Positions 62,700-64,000 of a DNA stretch of 64,000 nucleotides are shown here, one piece after another. A program made the translations under genes and the position numbers. Position 1 is the first letter of the stretch; every line of letters starts with the position of its first letter. The notes under the pieces are model-generated. The model ran no database searches. It was given only the letters and a program-made list of their open reading frames with translations, and had not been told where the DNA came from. This stretch comes from Brasenia schreberi (lineage: Eukaryota > Streptophyta > Magnoliopsida > Nymphaeales > Cabombaceae): the NCBI GenBank assembly GCA_036023115.1, contig JAYKKT010000037.1:186001-250000 (forward strand). The letters are read 5' to 3'.

Positions 62700-63132
62700 T
62701 GTAATGATGCGTAACCCACCCGAAATTAAAGTGCAACAACCCTCAAAGCAAATTTGCTGGAATATAAATGAATGGAAAATACTTTATAGCTTAGACATAG
62801 AGGGGGTTAGAAGTATAGAGGGTATATAGCATATAGGAAGGAAGAAGCATTAAAGTAAACACTTGGTGTGCATGTGGGTGTATAGTGTTTTATCCACGAA
62901 ATTGAAATTCCAGCAAAGCTAGATTATTACAACTCGGGGGGAGATGAAACTCCATTAATACAACCCCATTTAATGAATTGAAAGGAAGAGAATGAAACTT
63001 AGATTAAGTAAGAAAGGTCTTACACGAGTTTTGGAGTGTGAAGGACCGGGTTTCAATGATGAAGCCGGCCTTCCTCTTGATGGCCTTCCTTCTCAACTCC
63101 CACAAGTTCTCACCTAGCTTCCCCTTCTTCCC
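62700..63132 (-). repeat. E7 5' LTR, second part
   Basis: Resumes with GTAACCCACCCGAAATTAAAG-type module sequence and, from about 62874, matches the 3' LTR (52034-52290) with about six differences, including the conserved block (62926-62972). Broken off at 63132 at CTTCTTCCCAA where E8 begins. Confidence 0.83.
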
Positions 63133-63197
63133 AATTCTCAATTTTGAAAAGCCTTCTCTAGCTCAGATTTCAAAATTCTCAATTTTGAAAAGCCTTC
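63133..63197. repeat. Junction direct repeat (period 41 bp)
   Basis: Two 24-bp copies separated by 17 bp. In relatives this segment (AATTCTCGATTTTGAAAAACC) is single copy. Probably formed during the repair that joined E7 and E8. Confidence 0.8.
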
Positions 63198-64000
63198 AAA
63201 TTCAGTAGGAGGAGATTTCATAGAGATAAATCTAAGGAGTGATTCAAAGCCCAAACTCGTTAAGTAGGTGCATGTTTGCATGAGCATGAAAGGTCATCAT
63301 TCATTACATTTCTAAAAACCTACTTAGATGTGTTTACATGGACGTATGAAGACATGCCGGGCATAGACCCGAGTATTGTTGAGCATCGTCTTCCCTTAGA
63401 TGCGGATGTAAAACCCATAAAGCAAAAGCTTAGGAAAATACATTCGAACATACACTCTCAAGTCAAAGAGGGCTTAGAAGATCTGTTAAAAGCCAGATTT
63501 ATAAAACCCATTGCGTATTCTGATTGGTTATCCAATATAGTTGTTGTTCGAAAAACCAATGGGAAGATTCGAATATGCATCGACTTTAGAAACCTGAATA
63601 AAGCCACTCCAAAGGATAATTATCCTTTACCAAACATAGATTTGATAGTCGATAGTACTGCAAATCACGAAATGTTTTCGTTTATGGATGGCTATTCAGG
63701 GTATAACCAAATCAAACTAAGCCCACAAGATCATGGTAAGACCGCTTTCACAACCCCATGGGGCACGTACTGCTATACAGTCATGCCCTTTGGTTTGAAA
63801 AATGCCGGCGCCACATACCAAGGAGCTATGACCATGATCTTCCATGATCAGATTCATGAGCTCGTAGAGGTATATGTGGATGATCTCTTGGCCAAATCCA
63901 AAACTCGATGCACTCATATTGAATGCTTACAAAAGATTTTCGAAAGGCTTAGACTTTACAAAGTAAAGCTAAACCCTCAGAAATGTGTGTTCGGAGTAGA
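63198..64000 (+). pseudogene. pol: E8 pol: RT, open to the window edge
   Basis: After SVGGDFIEINL a one-base loss near 63264 shifts frame. From 63264 the frame is open for about 245 codons to the edge: CLHEHERSSFITFLKTYLD, FTWTYEDMPGIDPS, KQKLRKIHSN, SDWLSNIVVVRKTNGKI, IDFRNLNKATPKDN, SFMDGYSGYNQIKLSPQ, MPFGLKNAGATYQGAM, VEVYVDDLLAKSKT and LRLYKVKLNPQK. Catalytic Asp and YVDD present. It is the best preserved RT in the window, but without a start of its own here. Confidence 0.88.

Larger units (their letters stand above)
52032..63132 (-). mobile_element. E7: Tat-like element with broken LTR ends
   Basis: Minus-strand order: partial 5' LTR (63132-62700 and 61460-61196, split by C1), PBS, gag, protease, G-patch-like motif, linker, RT, RNase H, second RNase H, integrase, post-pol region, PPT, partial 3' LTR (53181-52032). 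Neither end has a target duplication. Over their ~258-bp overlap the LTRs differ at about six sites. The LTR is shorter than in the other elements, probably under 2 kb. Confidence 0.88.
63133..64000 (+). mobile_element. E8: plus-strand Tat-like element, right part off window
   Basis: Starts abruptly within the pol acidic spacer, so its gag-pro and 5' LTR are missing here. A 24-bp direct repeat (63133-63156 and 63174-63197, AATTCTCAATTTTGAAAAGC plus CTTC) marks the junction with the E7 LTR. Continues beyond 64000. Confidence 0.82.

Overview
This is repeat-rich nuclear DNA from a plant, almost certainly a seed plant with a large genome. I recognise no host gene, tRNA or rRNA. Almost every base belongs to LTR retrotransposons of the Ty3/gypsy class, Tat-like lineage. 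The evidence is the domain order Gag, CxxHx4Hx4C knuckle, aspartic protease, G-patch-like motif, Lys-rich linker, RT, RNase H, a second archaeal-type RNase H, and a DD35E integrase with a GPY-type C-terminus. The LTRs are long (about 2.5-3 kb), start TGTAAACACC and end GGTGTCTACA, and sit next to a primer-binding site reading TGGCACGCCCGGTGGGAC. A Ty1/copia fragment is also present. The species cannot be named from the sequence.

The elements are nested like Russian dolls. I call autonomous-type copies E1-E8, non-autonomous copies N1 and N2, and the copia fragment C1. E5 (+, 45567-52031) is hit in its 5' LTR by E4 (-, 41193-45566). E4 is hit in its protease by E3 (-, to 41192). E3's 5' LTR is split by N2 (+, 30984-40756, TSD AACTC), and its gag-pro region is hit by E2 (-, 14222-27002). 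E2's 3' LTR is hit by E1 (-, 1-14221), and E1's gag-pro ORF is hit by N1 (+, 5294-8695, TSD GTGGG). The left arms of E1-E5 lie off the left edge. To the right, E7 (-, 52032-63132) abuts E5 through two broken LTRs, and its 5' LTR carries the copia remnant C1. E8 (+, from 63133) starts with a broken RT that runs off the right edge.

E1-E7 are decayed: gag and pol are split by stops and small indels, and several catalytic residues are missing. Examples are the second integrase Asp in E1, two Asp of the second RNase H in E2, the integrase Glu in E7 and the YVDD segment of RT in E5.

The most interesting objects are N1 and N2. They form a large non-autonomous family with 2.84-2.87 kb LTRs, an internal region of only 4.0 kb, and one open 468-codon ORF. 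That ORF has a novel N-terminal part and keeps the family's G-patch-like C-terminus, while RT and integrase survive only as unreadable relics. The two N2 LTRs differ by about three substitutions and four small indels, so it inserted recently. Shared LTR signals, PBS and polypurine tract suggest that autonomous relatives mobilise it in trans.

Other structure worth following: a conserved stop plus splice-acceptor-like tract between gag-pro and pol, with GTAAGTG donor-like sites in most LTRs; a block conserved in all eleven LTRs; GAGCGGAAAGGCTC tandem modules; an inverted repeat overlapping the polypurine tract; a U5 hairpin beside a partial copy of the PBS; and a hypervariable GC-rich cassette in otherwise near-identical LTRs.
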